64,000 nucleotides of DNA, taken from contig NZ_JAINVZ010000001.1 in assembly GCF_019890615.1 (NCBI RefSeq), positions 558,001 through 622,000 of the forward strand, read 5' to 3'. This DNA comes from Streptantibioticus parmotrematis (GTDB lineage Bacteria; Actinomycetota; Actinomycetes; Streptomycetales; Streptomycetaceae). The position numbers and the translations under genes are program-made. The stretch's first letter is position 1; the number at the start of each line of letters is the position of its first letter. Below the pieces are notes generated by a model that searched no databases, was not told the origin of the DNA, and saw only the letters and a program-made list of their open reading frames with translations. This document shows positions 9,186 through 18,088 of the stretch, in pieces.

Positions 9186-10201
9186 CCGCGCACGCCTCCC
9201 CTCCCGCTCACGCCTCCCCTCCCGCTCCCGACCGCCGCGGCCGGCGGCCGGGCGCCGGCTTCCTCGCCCGCCACCTGCTGCGTCTGCTGCTGTCGCTCAC
9301 CGTCCTGGTCGTGGCGTCCTTCGCGATGATCCACCTGATCCCCGGCGACCCGTTGCGGCAGATGCTCGGACCCTCCGCGCCGAAGGCCCTGGTGGACCAG
9401 CGCCGTGCCCAACTGGGCCTCGACCAGCCGCTGGTCGTCCAGTTCGCCCACTACGTGCGGCATCTGTGCACCGGCGACCTGGGCACCTCGTTCTTCTCCT
9501 CCGAGCCGGTCAGCGAGATCATCCGCCAGGGCCTGCCCAACACCCTCGCCCTGGCCCTGCTCGCCACACTCGTCGCCCTGGCGGTGGCGATCCCCCTCGG
9601 CATGTGGAGCGCGGTGCGTGCCCACCACGGCCGCGGGCGCCGTACCGACACCGTCTTCGCCACGCTCACCGGCGCGGCCGTCGCGGTCCCCGAATACCTC
9701 TACGGGCTCGCCCTGCTGCTGGTCCTCGCCCTGGGCGCCCACCTGCTGCCGCCCGCCGGTCTGACCGGCCCGTCCTCCTACGTGCTGCCGGTCCTCTCGC
9801 TGGCGATCGCGCCGGCCGCGATGATCGCCCGCCTGGCCCGGGTGGAGACCCTGCGGGAGCTGGACACCGACTACATGCGACTGGCGCGCGCCAAACGCCT
9901 GCCCCCGTGGCGTACCTACGCCGTGCACCTGCTGCCCAACACCCTCACCGCGACCCTCACCATGGGCGGCCTGCTGCTCAGCGGCCTGGTCACCGGCAGC
10001 GTGCTGGTGGAGAACGTCTTCGCCTGGCCGGGCCTCGGTCTGCGCACGGTCGAGTCGATCACGCAGAAGGACTATCCCGTCGCCCAGGCCATGATCCTCG
10101 TCTACGGCGCGCTGGTCCTCGTCATCAACTTCCTCGTCGACGTGGCCCTGGGCGTCCTCGACCCCACGTCCACGCTGTCCGCCGGACCCAAGGAGGCATG
10201 A
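9182..10201 (+). CDS. Peptide ABC transporter permease (DppB type)
   Basis: A 339-residue inner-membrane permease. After a proline-rich start of about 25 residues come six predicted membrane helices. The DppB-type loop IPGDPLRQMLGPSAP follows helix 1, and the coupling (EAA-like) segment is RVETLRELDTDYMRLARAKRLP. It pairs with the permease half of the next gene. The start overlaps the lipoprotein stop (ATGA at 9182-9185), and its own stop overlaps the start region of the next gene. Confidence 0.92.
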   Translation: MTAHASPPAHASPPAPDRRGRRPGAGFLARHLLRLLLSLTVLVVASFAMIHLIPGDPLRQMLGPSAPKALVDQRRAQLGLDQPLVVQFAHYVRHLCTGDLGTSFFSSEPVSEIIRQGLPNTLALALLATLVALAVAIPLGMWSAVRAHHGRGRRTDTVFATLTGAAVAVPEYLYGLALLLVLALGAHLLPPAGLTGPSSYVLPVLSLAIAPAAMIARLARVETLRELDTDYMRLARAKRLPPWRTYAVHLLPNTLTATLTMGGLLLSGLVTGSVLVENVFAWPGLGLRTVESITQKDYPVAQAMILVYGALVLVINFLVDVALGVLDPTSTLSAGPKEA

Positions 10202-12018
10202 TGCGCCGCCTGCTGCGCACCCCCGCCGGACTCGTCGGCACCACCCTGGTCGCCGCCCTGCTGGTCCTCGCCGTCGTCGCGCCGTGGATCTGGGGCTCCG
10301 ATGCCACCCGCATCAACCCCGCGCAGATCGGCCAGGGATCCAGCGCGGCCCACCTGCTGGGCACCGACGCGCTCGGCCGCGACCTGCTGGCCCGCACGCT
10401 GGTCGCCACCCGGCTGACCCTCGGCCTCGCCGCGCTCGCCACCGGCATCGGCACGGCCGCCGGGATCGTGCTGGGCGCCCTGCCCTCCCTGCTGCCGCGC
10501 GGCTGGGGCCGCTGCGTCGTCGCGGCCGTCGACATCCTCGTCGCCTTCCCCGCCCTGCTGCTGGCGATGTTCACCGCGGTGGTCACCGGACTCGGCGGGC
10601 GCGGAGCGGTCCTGGGCATCGGGGTGGCCCTGGCCCCCACCTTCGCCCGCCTCACCCACACCCTGACCGCGTCCGTCGCCGGCAGCGACTACATCGCCGC
10701 CGCGAGGATGCTGCGCGTCCCGCGCCACCGCGTCCTCACCCGGCACGTGCTGCCCAACATCGCCGAGCCGCTGATCCTCAACCTCGCCCAGTCCATGGGC
10801 GCCGCGCTGCTCGGGCTGTCCGCGATGTCGTTCCTCGGCATGGGCGTCCAGGCGCCGTCGTACGACTGGGGCCGCCTGCTCAACGACGCCTTCGGGCACG
10901 TCTACGTCACCCCGTCCGTGGTCGTCGCCCCCGCGGTCGCGGTCACTCTCGCCGGGCTCGGGTTCATGCTGCTGGGCGACGCGTTCGCCGCGGCGGCCGC
11001 CCGCACCATCGACCCCGTCGGCGACGCCGTGCTCCCGGACCTGCCGAAGGCCGCTGCCCCCGCCGACCCCGACGCCGTGCTGGAGATCCGCGACCTGACG
11101 GTCGCCTTCCCCGGTGGCGTCACACCCGTCCGCCAGGTCTCCTTGACCGTGCGGCCGGGGGAGATCGTCGGCGTCGTCGGCGAGTCCGGCAGCGGCAAGA
11201 GCATGACCGCCGCCGCGATCGGCGACATCGTGCCCCACCCCGGCCTGGTCGGCAGCTCCCGCTCCCGCCTGTGCGGGGTCGACCTCGACACCCTCACCCC
11301 CGCCGCCCGGCGCAAGCTCCTCGGCTCCTGCCTGGCCATGGTCTTCCAGGACCCCACCTCCTCCCTCAACCCCGCCCTGCGCGTGGGCGGCCAGCTCGCG
11401 GAGGTCGCCACCCTGCACGCCGGAGCCACCAGGGCCCAAGCCCGCGCCCGCGCCGTCGAACGCCTCGACCGGGTGCACATCAAGCACCCCGAGCACGTCA
11501 TCCGCCAGTACCCCCACGAACTGTCCGGCGGCATGCGGCAGCGCGCCGTCATCGCCATGGGCCTGATGGGCACCCCGCGGCTGATCATCGCCGACGAACC
11601 CACCACCGCCCTCGACGTCACCGTCCAGCGTGAAGTCCTGCGCGTGCTGCGCGAGGTGGTGGACGAATCCGCCGCAGGCGCGCTGTTCATCTCCCACGAC
11701 ATCGCCGTCGTCGGCGAACTGTGCGACCGCGTCGCGGTGATGTACGCCGGCCGCGTCGTCGAGGAACTGCCTGCCGCCGACCTCGCCGCCGACGCCCGCC
11801 ACCCCTACACCCGCGCCCTCATCGGCTCACTGCCCGACATGGCCACCGACCGGTCCGCCCCGCTCACCACGATCCCCGGCCGCCAGCCCGCGCCGGGCGA
11901 CGTGCCGACCGGCTGCGCCTTCGCCGACCGCTGCGCGCTCACCACCGCACGCTGCGCCACCCGCCCGCGCCTGGTCCGCGACGGACAGCACGCGGTCGCC
12001 TGTTGGGAGGTCTCGTGA
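10201..12018 (+). CDS. Fused ABC permease (DppC) and ATPase (DppD)
   Basis: A 605-residue fusion. Residues 1-275 or so are a DppC-type permease with membrane helices and the coupling loop VAGSDYIAAARMLRVPRHRV. Residues 290-600 are an OppD-type ATPase with Walker A GESGSGKS, signature LSGGMRQR, Walker B LIIADEPTTALD, and the C-terminal oligopeptide-transporter motif containing Cys residues (CAFADRCALTTARC). Separate genes are the norm in most bacteria; such fusions are known in actinomycetes. AAGGAGG (10190-10196) favours ATG 10201 over ATG 10198. The stop overlaps the GTG of the second ATPase. Confidence 0.92.
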   Translation: MRRLLRTPAGLVGTTLVAALLVLAVVAPWIWGSDATRINPAQIGQGSSAAHLLGTDALGRDLLARTLVATRLTLGLAALATGIGTAAGIVLGALPSLLPRGWGRCVVAAVDILVAFPALLLAMFTAVVTGLGGRGAVLGIGVALAPTFARLTHTLTASVAGSDYIAAARMLRVPRHRVLTRHVLPNIAEPLILNLAQSMGAALLGLSAMSFLGMGVQAPSYDWGRLLNDAFGHVYVTPSVVVAPAVAVTLAGLGFMLLGDAFAAAAARTIDPVGDAVLPDLPKAAAPADPDAVLEIRDLTVAFPGGVTPVRQVSLTVRPGEIVGVVGESGSGKSMTAAAIGDIVPHPGLVGSSRSRLCGVDLDTLTPAARRKLLGSCLAMVFQDPTSSLNPALRVGGQLAEVATLHAGATRAQARARAVERLDRVHIKHPEHVIRQYPHELSGGMRQRAVIAMGLMGTPRLIIADEPTTALDVTVQREVLRVLREVVDESAAGALFISHDIAVVGELCDRVAVMYAGRVVEELPAADLAADARHPYTRALIGSLPDMATDRSAPLTTIPGRQPAPGDVPTGCAFADRCALTTARCATRPRLVRDGQHAVACWEVS

Positions 12019-12707
12019 ACATCGAACAACTCACCGTACGGTTCGGCCGCTTCACCGCCGTCGACCACGTCACCCTCGCGGTGCCCGACGGCACCGCGCT
12101 CGGCCTGGTCGGCGAGTCCGGCTCCGGCAAGTCCACCCTGGCCCGCGCGGTCGCCGGACTCCTCCCGCACCGCGGCAGCGTCACCGGAGTCACCCCGGGG
12201 CGGATCCAGATGGTCTTCCAGGACCCCTACTCCTCCCTCGACCCGCGGATGACCATCGGCGAGGCCGTCCTCGAAGGCGCGCGCACCAGCCGCCACCAGC
12301 GCGCCGCGCAGATCACGCGCCTGCTCGACCTGGTCTCGTTGCCCACCTCCTGCGCCGCCAAGTACCCGCGCGAACTGTCCGGCGGGCAGCGGCAGCGCGT
12401 CGCGATCGCCCGGGCGCTCGCCGCACGGCCCGAAGTGCTCATCGCCGACGAGATCACCTCCGCCCTGGATGTCTCCGTACAGGGCGCGGTGCTCAACCTG
12501 ATCCGCGAACTGCGCGCCGAACTCGGCCTGACCATGCTGTTCATCTCCCACAACCTCGCCGTCGTCCGCTACGTCTGCGACACCGTCGCGGTCATGCGCG
12601 GCGGCCGCCTCGTCGAGAACGGCCCGGTCGACGAGGTGGTCAACACGCCGACCGACCCCTACACCCGCGCCCTGCTGGACGCCGTACCGCGCCTGGCCCC
12701 CGCCTGA
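12015..12707 (+). CDS. Peptide ABC transporter ATPase (DppF type)
   Basis: A 230-residue ATPase, the second nucleotide-binding subunit of the importer. Walker A is GESGSGKST, the Q-loop is MVFQDPYSSLDPRM, the signature is LSGGQRQR and the H-loop is FISHNLAVV. Walker B reads VLIADEITSALD, with Ile in place of the usual Pro. The protein is shorter than most DppF because the C-terminal oligopeptide extension ends at DPYTRALLDAVP. GTG 12015 overlaps the previous stop (GTGA) and has GGGAGG 4 bases upstream. Confidence 0.9.
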   Translation: MNIEQLTVRFGRFTAVDHVTLAVPDGTALGLVGESGSGKSTLARAVAGLLPHRGSVTGVTPGRIQMVFQDPYSSLDPRMTIGEAVLEGARTSRHQRAAQITRLLDLVSLPTSCAAKYPRELSGGQRQRVAIARALAARPEVLIADEITSALDVSVQGAVLNLIRELRAELGLTMLFISHNLAVVRYVCDTVAVMRGGRLVENGPVDEVVNTPTDPYTRALLDAVPRLAPA

Positions 12708-12756
12708 CGGCGATCGCGCCGCCCCCTCAACCCCCCTTCACCGGAAAGGCGTTGCC

Positions 12757-13779
12757 GTGTCCGAGGACCTCCACCACCGCGCCGTCGTCGCCGACGCGCA
12801 CAACGACCTGCTGATGGCCGTCGCCGCCCGCCCCCCGAAGCGCTGGGGCGCCTTCTTCCGCGAACGCTGGCTTCCGCAACTGCGCGAAGGCGGCATCGAT
12901 CTACAGGTCCTGCCCGTCTTCATCGACGACCCGTACCGCCCCGAAGGCAGCCTCCGGCAGACCCTGCGCATGATCGAATGCGCCCACGTCCTGGCCGAGG
13001 AGAACGCCGACCAGGTCGCCCTGTGCACCAGCGGCACCGAGATCGACGCCGCCCTGGCCGCGGGGAAGACCGCCCTCGTCCTCGCGCTGGAGAGCGCCCC
13101 CGGCATCGACGCCTCCGTCGAGCTGTTCTCCACCATGCACCGCCTCGGCGTACGGATCGCGTCCATCGCCCACTGGGGCCGCACCCCGCTCGCCGACGGC
13201 AGCCGCGAGGACGCCACCGGCAGTCGGCTGACCGCGCCCGGCGTCGCCGCCGTACGGGAGATGGAACGCCTCGGGATCCTCTTCGACGTCTCCCACCTCG
13301 GCGCGACCGGCGTCGCCCACGTCCTGGAACTGGCGACCCGCCCGCTGATCGCCACCCACTCCTGCGCCCGCGCGCTGCGCGACCACCACCGCAACCTCAC
13401 CGACGAGCAGATCCGCGGTGTCGCCGCGACCGGCGGCCTGGTCTGCGTCGCCTTCGTCCCCGACTTCCTCACCGACCGTCAGGACACCGTCCACGTCGAC
13501 CGGATCGTCGACCACATCGAGTACGTCGTCTCCGTCGCCGGTGTCGACCACGTCGGCATCGGCGCCGACTTCGTCCGCGAGGTCATGACCGACGTCATGC
13601 CCCCGTGCTGCGAGGACTTCCCCGATGAGGAGGACCCGGGGTTCACCTTCCCCGGCCTGGAAGGCCCCGCCGGCATGCCCCTGGTGACCAAGGCCCTGCT
13701 GACCCGCGGTCTGCCGGAAGCCGACATCCTCAAGATCCTCGGCGGCAACCTGCGCCGCCTGCTCACCACCCACCTGTGA
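12757..13779 (+). CDS. Membrane dipeptidase (M19, renal dipeptidase family)
   Basis: A 340-residue zinc dipeptidase of family M19. Metal ligands are visible: His15-x-Asp17 (DAHNDLL), Glu112 (ALESAPG), and His residues in DVSHLGATG and IATHSCAR. Family members hydrolyse dipeptides and, unusually, accept a D-residue at the C-terminal position; some act on N-acyl D-amino acids. Bacterial versions lack the eukaryotic anchor and, with no signal peptide here, it should be cytosolic. GTG 12757 has GGAAAGG 8 bases upstream. Its place directly after the importer suggests it cleaves the imported peptide, giving D-amino acids to the three downstream enzymes. Confidence 0.9.
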   Translation: MSEDLHHRAVVADAHNDLLMAVAARPPKRWGAFFRERWLPQLREGGIDLQVLPVFIDDPYRPEGSLRQTLRMIECAHVLAEENADQVALCTSGTEIDAALAAGKTALVLALESAPGIDASVELFSTMHRLGVRIASIAHWGRTPLADGSREDATGSRLTAPGVAAVREMERLGILFDVSHLGATGVAHVLELATRPLIATHSCARALRDHHRNLTDEQIRGVAATGGLVCVAFVPDFLTDRQDTVHVDRIVDHIEYVVSVAGVDHVGIGADFVREVMTDVMPPCCEDFPDEEDPGFTFPGLEGPAGMPLVTKALLTRGLPEADILKILGGNLRRLLTTHL

Positions 13780-14057
13780 CGCCTCCGGGGCTGACCGGCC
13801 GCATGCGGTCCCCGGCCGCCCGTTGGTCGTCACGAACGAACCGGTCCCTCACGATTCAGACCGTACGACCAGCGGCCCGCACACCGCGCTCGACAGCATG
13901 AACGTGCGATGGCCGCGGACGCCCGGGCGGGCGGACCGCCACGCCGGGGCTCGAAGGGACGGGCGAGCCGGACCGGCGGACCCGAAGCCCCACACCTCCG
14001 CGGTCATCGCCACCAGGCGACGGACCACCGCCGCCCTCCGCCACCGAAAGGCAGGCA

Positions 14058-15182
14058 ATGTCCACCGTCGTACCCGACCTCGAGGCCATGCTGGCCGACC
14101 TGGAAGCGCTCGTCACCTGCGAGTCCTTCTCGGCCGACCACGCCGCCCTCGCCACCTGCGCCCGCGTCCTCGCCGCCCGTGGCAGCCGCCTGCTCGGCGC
14201 GGAGCCCGACCTGATCGTCACCGACGGGGTCACCCACGTGCGCTGGGCCTTCGGCACCCCGCGGGTGCTTCTCCTGGGCCACCACGACACGGTGTGGCCG
14301 ACCGGCTCCCTGCGCACCCATCCGTGGCAGGTCCGCGACGGCATCGCCACCGGGCCCGGGGTCTTCGACATGAAGGCCGGACTCGTCCAGCTCCTGCACG
14401 CCGTCGCCGCGCTGTCCCCGGCCGAACGCGACGGGGTGTGCGTCCTGGTCACCGGCGACGAGGAGGTCGGCGGCGACGCCTCCCGCACCCTCATCGAGGA
14501 GACCGCCCGCACCTGTGCCGCCACGTTCGTGCTGGAGGCGTCCGCGGACGGCGGCGCGCTCAAGACCGCCCGCAAGGGGGCCTCCTGGTACGAGATCCAC
14601 GTCAAGGGCCGCGCGGCGCACGCCGGCCTGGAGCCCCACAAGGGCGTCAACGCGGCCGTGGAAGCGGCCCACCAGATCCTGGCCCTCACCGCCCTCGCCG
14701 ACCAGGTCGGCGCCGACACCGGCGAGACCGGTACCACGGTCACTCCGACGCTGCTCACCTCCGGCACCACCGGCAACACCGTCCCGGCCGCCGCCCGCAT
14801 CAGCGTCGACGTCCGCGTCCCCAGCCAGGCCGCGCAACGACGCGTCGACGACCTCGTACGCGGCCTGCGCCCCGTCGACCCGCAAGCCGCACTCCGGGTG
14901 AGCGGCGGGCCCAACCGCCCACCCCTGGACGCCGACAGCTCGGCCGCGCTCTACGCCCTCGCCCAGCGCAAGGCCGCCGACCTCGGCATGCCGCCCCTAC
15001 GAGGTGTCTCCGTCGGGGGAGCCTCCGACGGCAACTTCACCGCGGGCGTCGGCTGCCCCACCCTCGACGGCCTCGGCGCCGTCGGCGGCGGAGCCCACGC
15101 CGACCACGAACACGTACAGGTCCACCACCTCCCCACGCGCGCCCGGCTGCTCACCGAACTGATCCGCGAGGTGAACCGATGA
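14058..15182 (+). CDS. M20 family metallopeptidase (candidate N-acyl amino acid deacylase)
   Basis: A 374-residue dizinc M20 enzyme of the carboxypeptidase G2/desuccinylase type. The ligands are His76-x-Asp78 in the HHDTVWP motif (His75-His76-Asp77 by strict count), Asp104 (FDMKAG), the Glu135-Glu136 pair (TGDEEVGG) and the late HADHEHV. The dimerization domain begins near KGRAAHAGLEPHKG. In the known three-step pathway of Geobacillus an M20 enzyme is the L-desuccinylase acting after the racemase; here it lies next to the other two genes. ATG 14058 follows AAAGGCAGG. The stop overlaps the next start. The 278 bases upstream hold no gene I can support. Confidence 0.88.
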   Translation: MSTVVPDLEAMLADLEALVTCESFSADHAALATCARVLAARGSRLLGAEPDLIVTDGVTHVRWAFGTPRVLLLGHHDTVWPTGSLRTHPWQVRDGIATGPGVFDMKAGLVQLLHAVAALSPAERDGVCVLVTGDEEVGGDASRTLIEETARTCAATFVLEASADGGALKTARKGASWYEIHVKGRAAHAGLEPHKGVNAAVEAAHQILALTALADQVGADTGETGTTVTPTLLTSGTTGNTVPAAARISVDVRVPSQAAQRRVDDLVRGLRPVDPQAALRVSGGPNRPPLDADSSAALYALAQRKAADLGMPPLRGVSVGGASDGNFTAGVGCPTLDGLGAVGGGAHADHEHVQVHHLPTRARLLTELIREVNR

Positions 15183-15970
15183 CCATCCCGGCCCCGGACA
15201 TCAGAGAACTGCACGACCTGGACGACTTCGCGGACGTCGTCGCCCTCTTCGCCCGCATCTGGCAGTGCCCGCCCGAACACTCCCCGGTCAACGTCGAGCA
15301 GATGCGCGCCCTGTCCCACTGCGGCAACTACGTCGCCGGCGCCTACCACCAGGGCCGCCTGGTCGGCGCCTCCGTGGCCTTCCTGTCCGCGCCGGTCGGA
15401 CGCGGCCTGCACTCCCACGTCACCGGCGCACTGCCCGGGCTCGGCGCGGGCCACGCCCTCAAACTCCACCAGCGCGCCTGGGCTTTGGAACGCGGCCTGG
15501 ACCGGATCACCTGGACCTACGACCCGCTGGTGCGGCGCAACGCCCACTTCAACCTGGTCAAGCTGGGCGCCCTGCCGGAGGAGTACCTGCCCTCCTTCTA
15601 CGGGCCCATGGACGACGGCATCAACACCGGCGACGAGACCGACCGCGCCCTGGCCGTCTGGCACCTGCTCGAACCCCGCGCCGAAGCGGCCGCCCTCGGC
15701 CACCCCCAGCGTCCCGACCTCCCCTCGGCAACCCACTACGCCCTGCGCGACCACCACGGACGCCCTCGGCCAGGCACCCTCACGGCCGGATCACTCCTCG
15801 TCCAACTCCCCGCCGACATCGAGACCTTGCGCAGGACGGACCCCGCAGCCGCGAAGGACTGGCGCCTGGCCCTGCGCGACGTCCTCGGCACCCTTCTGTC
15901 CGACGGCGCGAGCGTCATCGGCTTCCACGACAAGAGCAGCTACCTCCTCACCCGAAAGCCCACCGCCTGA
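15179..15970 (+). CDS. GNAT-family acyltransferase (candidate amino acid N-succinyltransferase)
   Basis: A 263-residue protein of the GNAT fold: an N-terminal EIRELHDLDDFADVVALFARIW-like opening, then a beta4/alpha3 region around HVTGALPGLGAGHALKLHQR that matches the acyl-CoA binding loop (GLGAGHALK, similar to RGxGxG/A). Homologues next to NSAR racemases are annotated as GNAT proteins and one was shown to be a D-amino acid N-succinyltransferase. The start overlaps the M20 stop (ATGA at 15179-15182), and the stop overlaps the racemase start. The acyl donor (succinyl- or acetyl-CoA) cannot be read from sequence. Confidence 0.8.
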   Translation: MTIPAPDIRELHDLDDFADVVALFARIWQCPPEHSPVNVEQMRALSHCGNYVAGAYHQGRLVGASVAFLSAPVGRGLHSHVTGALPGLGAGHALKLHQRAWALERGLDRITWTYDPLVRRNAHFNLVKLGALPEEYLPSFYGPMDDGINTGDETDRALAVWHLLEPRAEAAALGHPQRPDLPSATHYALRDHHGRPRPGTLTAGSLLVQLPADIETLRRTDPAAAKDWRLALRDVLGTLLSDGASVIGFHDKSSYLLTRKPTA

Positions 15971-17070
15971 TGAAGATCACCGGCATCGAACTGCGCCGCA
16001 TCGCCATGCCCCTGCGCGCCCCGTTCCGCACCTCCTTCGGCACCGAGCACGACCGTGACGTCCTCCTCGTCCGCGTCGTCACCACCCACGGCGACGGCTG
16101 GGGCGAATGTGCCGCCATGACCGCCCCCCGCTACAACCACGAATACGTCGACGCGGCCCAGGACCTCCTGCGCCGCCACCTCATCCCCGCCCTGCCCGCC
16201 ACGGTGGACGCGCACGCGGCCGGCCGCGCCCTGGAGCAGTTCAAGGGCCACAAGATGGCCAAGGCCGCGCTCGAGACCGCGATCCTCGACGCCCAGCTCC
16301 GCGCCACCGGCGAGTCCTTCGCCTCCTACCTCGGAGCCGACCGCGCGAGCGTCCCGTGCGGCGTCTCCGTCGGCATCGCCGACTCCCTCCCCGAACTCCT
16401 CGACACCGTCGACGACTTCGTCCAGCAGGGTTACGTCCGCATCAAGCTCAAGATCGAACCCGGCTGGGACGTCGAACCCGTCCGCGCGGTACGCGAGCGC
16501 TTCGGCGACCAGCTCCTGCTCCAGGTCGACGCCAACGCCGCCTACACCCTCGCCGACGCCCGCCACCTCGCCCGGCTCGACGCGTTCGACCTGCTCCTGA
16601 TCGAACAGCCCCTCGCCGACGACGACCTCGTCCAGCACGCCCAGCTCGCCCGCCGCCTCACCACCCCGATCTGCCTCGACGAGTCCATCGAGTCCGCAGC
16701 CCACGCCGCGGCCGCCATCACCCTCGGCGCCTGCCAGATCATCAACATCAAGCCCGGCCGCGTCGGCGGCTACCTGGAAGCCCGCCGCATCCACGACCTG
16801 TGCCGCGCCCACGGCGTCCCCGTCTGGTGCGGCGGAATGCTGGAAACGGGCCTCGGCCGCGCCGCCAACATCGCCCTCGCCGCCCTCCCCGGCTTCACCC
16901 TCCCCGGGGACACCTCCGCCTCCAACCGCTACTACGCCACGGACATCACGCCCCCGTTCGAGCTCACCGACGGCCACCTCGAGGTCCCCACCGCCCCCGG
17001 CATCGGCACCGACCCCGTCCCGGATGTCCTGGCGGAGGTCACGACGACGACGGAATGGATCGCCCTGTAG
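15970..17070 (+). CDS. N-acyl/N-succinylamino acid racemase (MLE subgroup of enolases)
   Basis: A 366-residue enolase-superfamily enzyme related to MenC and NSAR. The acid/base lysines are Lys161 (second Lys in IKLKIEPG) and Lys261 (INIKPGRVGG). Metal ligands are Asp187 (VDANAAYT), Glu212 (IEQPLADDD) and Asp237 (CLDESI). The set is complete, so it should be active. NSAR enzymes invert the alpha carbon of N-succinyl (or N-acetyl) amino acids; many also make o-succinylbenzoate. Adjacency to a GNAT and an M20 gene, with stop-start overlap, argues for amino acid racemization rather than menaquinone synthesis. It is the last gene of the operon. Confidence 0.88.
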   Translation: MKITGIELRRIAMPLRAPFRTSFGTEHDRDVLLVRVVTTHGDGWGECAAMTAPRYNHEYVDAAQDLLRRHLIPALPATVDAHAAGRALEQFKGHKMAKAALETAILDAQLRATGESFASYLGADRASVPCGVSVGIADSLPELLDTVDDFVQQGYVRIKLKIEPGWDVEPVRAVRERFGDQLLLQVDANAAYTLADARHLARLDAFDLLLIEQPLADDDLVQHAQLARRLTTPICLDESIESAAHAAAAITLGACQIINIKPGRVGGYLEARRIHDLCRAHGVPVWCGGMLETGLGRAANIALAALPGFTLPGDTSASNRYYATDITPPFELTDGHLEVPTAPGIGTDPVPDVLAEVTTTTEWIAL

Positions 17071-17202
17071 GGCCGTCCCGTGAAACGCGACCGTCGGGAG
17101 CTGACGCGAAGGACTCTTCGACGGGAGATCCGCCGCGGCGGGCCCTGCCGTTGTGGCGCGGCAGGCGGTGGGCAGAGTCCGGCCGTGCACCGGGTGCCGC
17201 CG

Positions 17203-18072
17203 CTAGACCGCCATCGCCGTGAGCGTGGCGAGTTCGGTGTCGGACAGTGCGATCACGGCGGCTCGGGTGTTCTCCTCCAAGTGGGCGACGCGGGAGGTGC
17301 CGGGGATCGGCAGCATCGCCGGGGAGCGCCTGAGCAGCCAGGCGAGCGCGAGCTGTGAGGGCGTCGCACCGTGCCGGCGCGCCAGGGTGGCGAGGGGTCC
17401 GTTGCGCCGGGTGAGACGGCCGGTGTCCAGGGGAAACCAGGGGATGAAGCCGATGCCGTGGCGGGTGGCGTGGTCGAGCAGTGGTTCGGCGGTGCGGTCG
17501 GTGAGGTTGTACAGGTTCTGCACCGAGACGATCGGCGTGATCCGGGCCGCCGCCTCCACCTCCTCGACGGACACTTCGGAGAGGCCGACGTGACGGATCT
17601 TGCCTTCCTCCTGTAGCAGTCTGAGGGCGCCGATCTGGTCCACGAGGGGCACGAGCGGGTCGATGCGGTGCAACTGGAACAGGTCGATGCGCTCCAGACC
17701 GAGGTTGCGCAGGCTCAGTTCGACCTGCCGACGCAAGTACTCCGGTCGGCCGACGGGGTGCCACTGGCCCGGTCCGGGGTGGGTGAGACCGGCCTTGGTC
17801 GCGATGACCAGGTCGTCCGGGTAGGGGTGCAGGGCCTTCCTGATGAGCTGTTCGGCGATCATCGGACCGTAGCAGTCGGCGGTGTCGATGAAGGTCACCC
17901 CCAGGTCCGCGGCCCGGCGCAGGACCCGGACGGCCTCGGCCGGATCCTCCGGGGCACCCAGGGCGCCCGGGCCGGTCAGGTGTTTGGAGCCGAAGCCGAG
18001 GCGGGTGACCGTGAGGTCCCCGCCGAGGGCGTACCTGCCCGCGGCCAGGGCCGGGCGCTGGTCCGGGTTCAT
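17203..18072 (-). CDS. Aldo/keto reductase
   Basis: A 289-residue NADPH-dependent oxidoreductase of the AKR fold with the catalytic tetrad Asp63, Tyr68 (FIDTADCYGP), Lys93 (ATKAG) and His135 (LFQLHRID). The C-terminal cofactor motif is IPGTSRVAHLEEN. It starts 16 bases after the radical SAM stop with GGAGAG upstream, so it is probably the last gene of the leftward NRPS operon and could reduce a sugar or keto intermediate there. General detoxification is the alternative. It is convergent with the racemase gene; only a weak 6-base hairpin (17145-17164) lies between. Confidence 0.88.
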   Translation of the reverse strand: MNPDQRPALAAGRYALGGDLTVTRLGFGSKHLTGPGALGAPEDPAEAVRVLRRAADLGVTFIDTADCYGPMIAEQLIRKALHPYPDDLVIATKAGLTHPGPGQWHPVGRPEYLRRQVELSLRNLGLERIDLFQLHRIDPLVPLVDQIGALRLLQEEGKIRHVGLSEVSVEEVEAAARITPIVSVQNLYNLTDRTAEPLLDHATRHGIGFIPWFPLDTGRLTRRNGPLATLARRHGATPSQLALAWLLRRSPAMLPIPGTSRVAHLEENTRAAVIALSDTELATLTAMAV

Positions 18073-18088
18073 CGCGGCTCTCCTCGGT

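Noticed and set aside
10102-11802. Long open frame on the minus strand (566 codons) opposite the importer genes
   Set aside because: High-GC antisense artefact: low-complexity Gly/Asp/Val/Gln composition and complete overlap with genes carrying clear ABC motifs.
17145-17164. CTGCCG/CGGCAG hairpin between the racemase and reductase genes
   Set aside because: Only 6 base pairs in a very GC-rich gap; too likely by chance to call a terminator.
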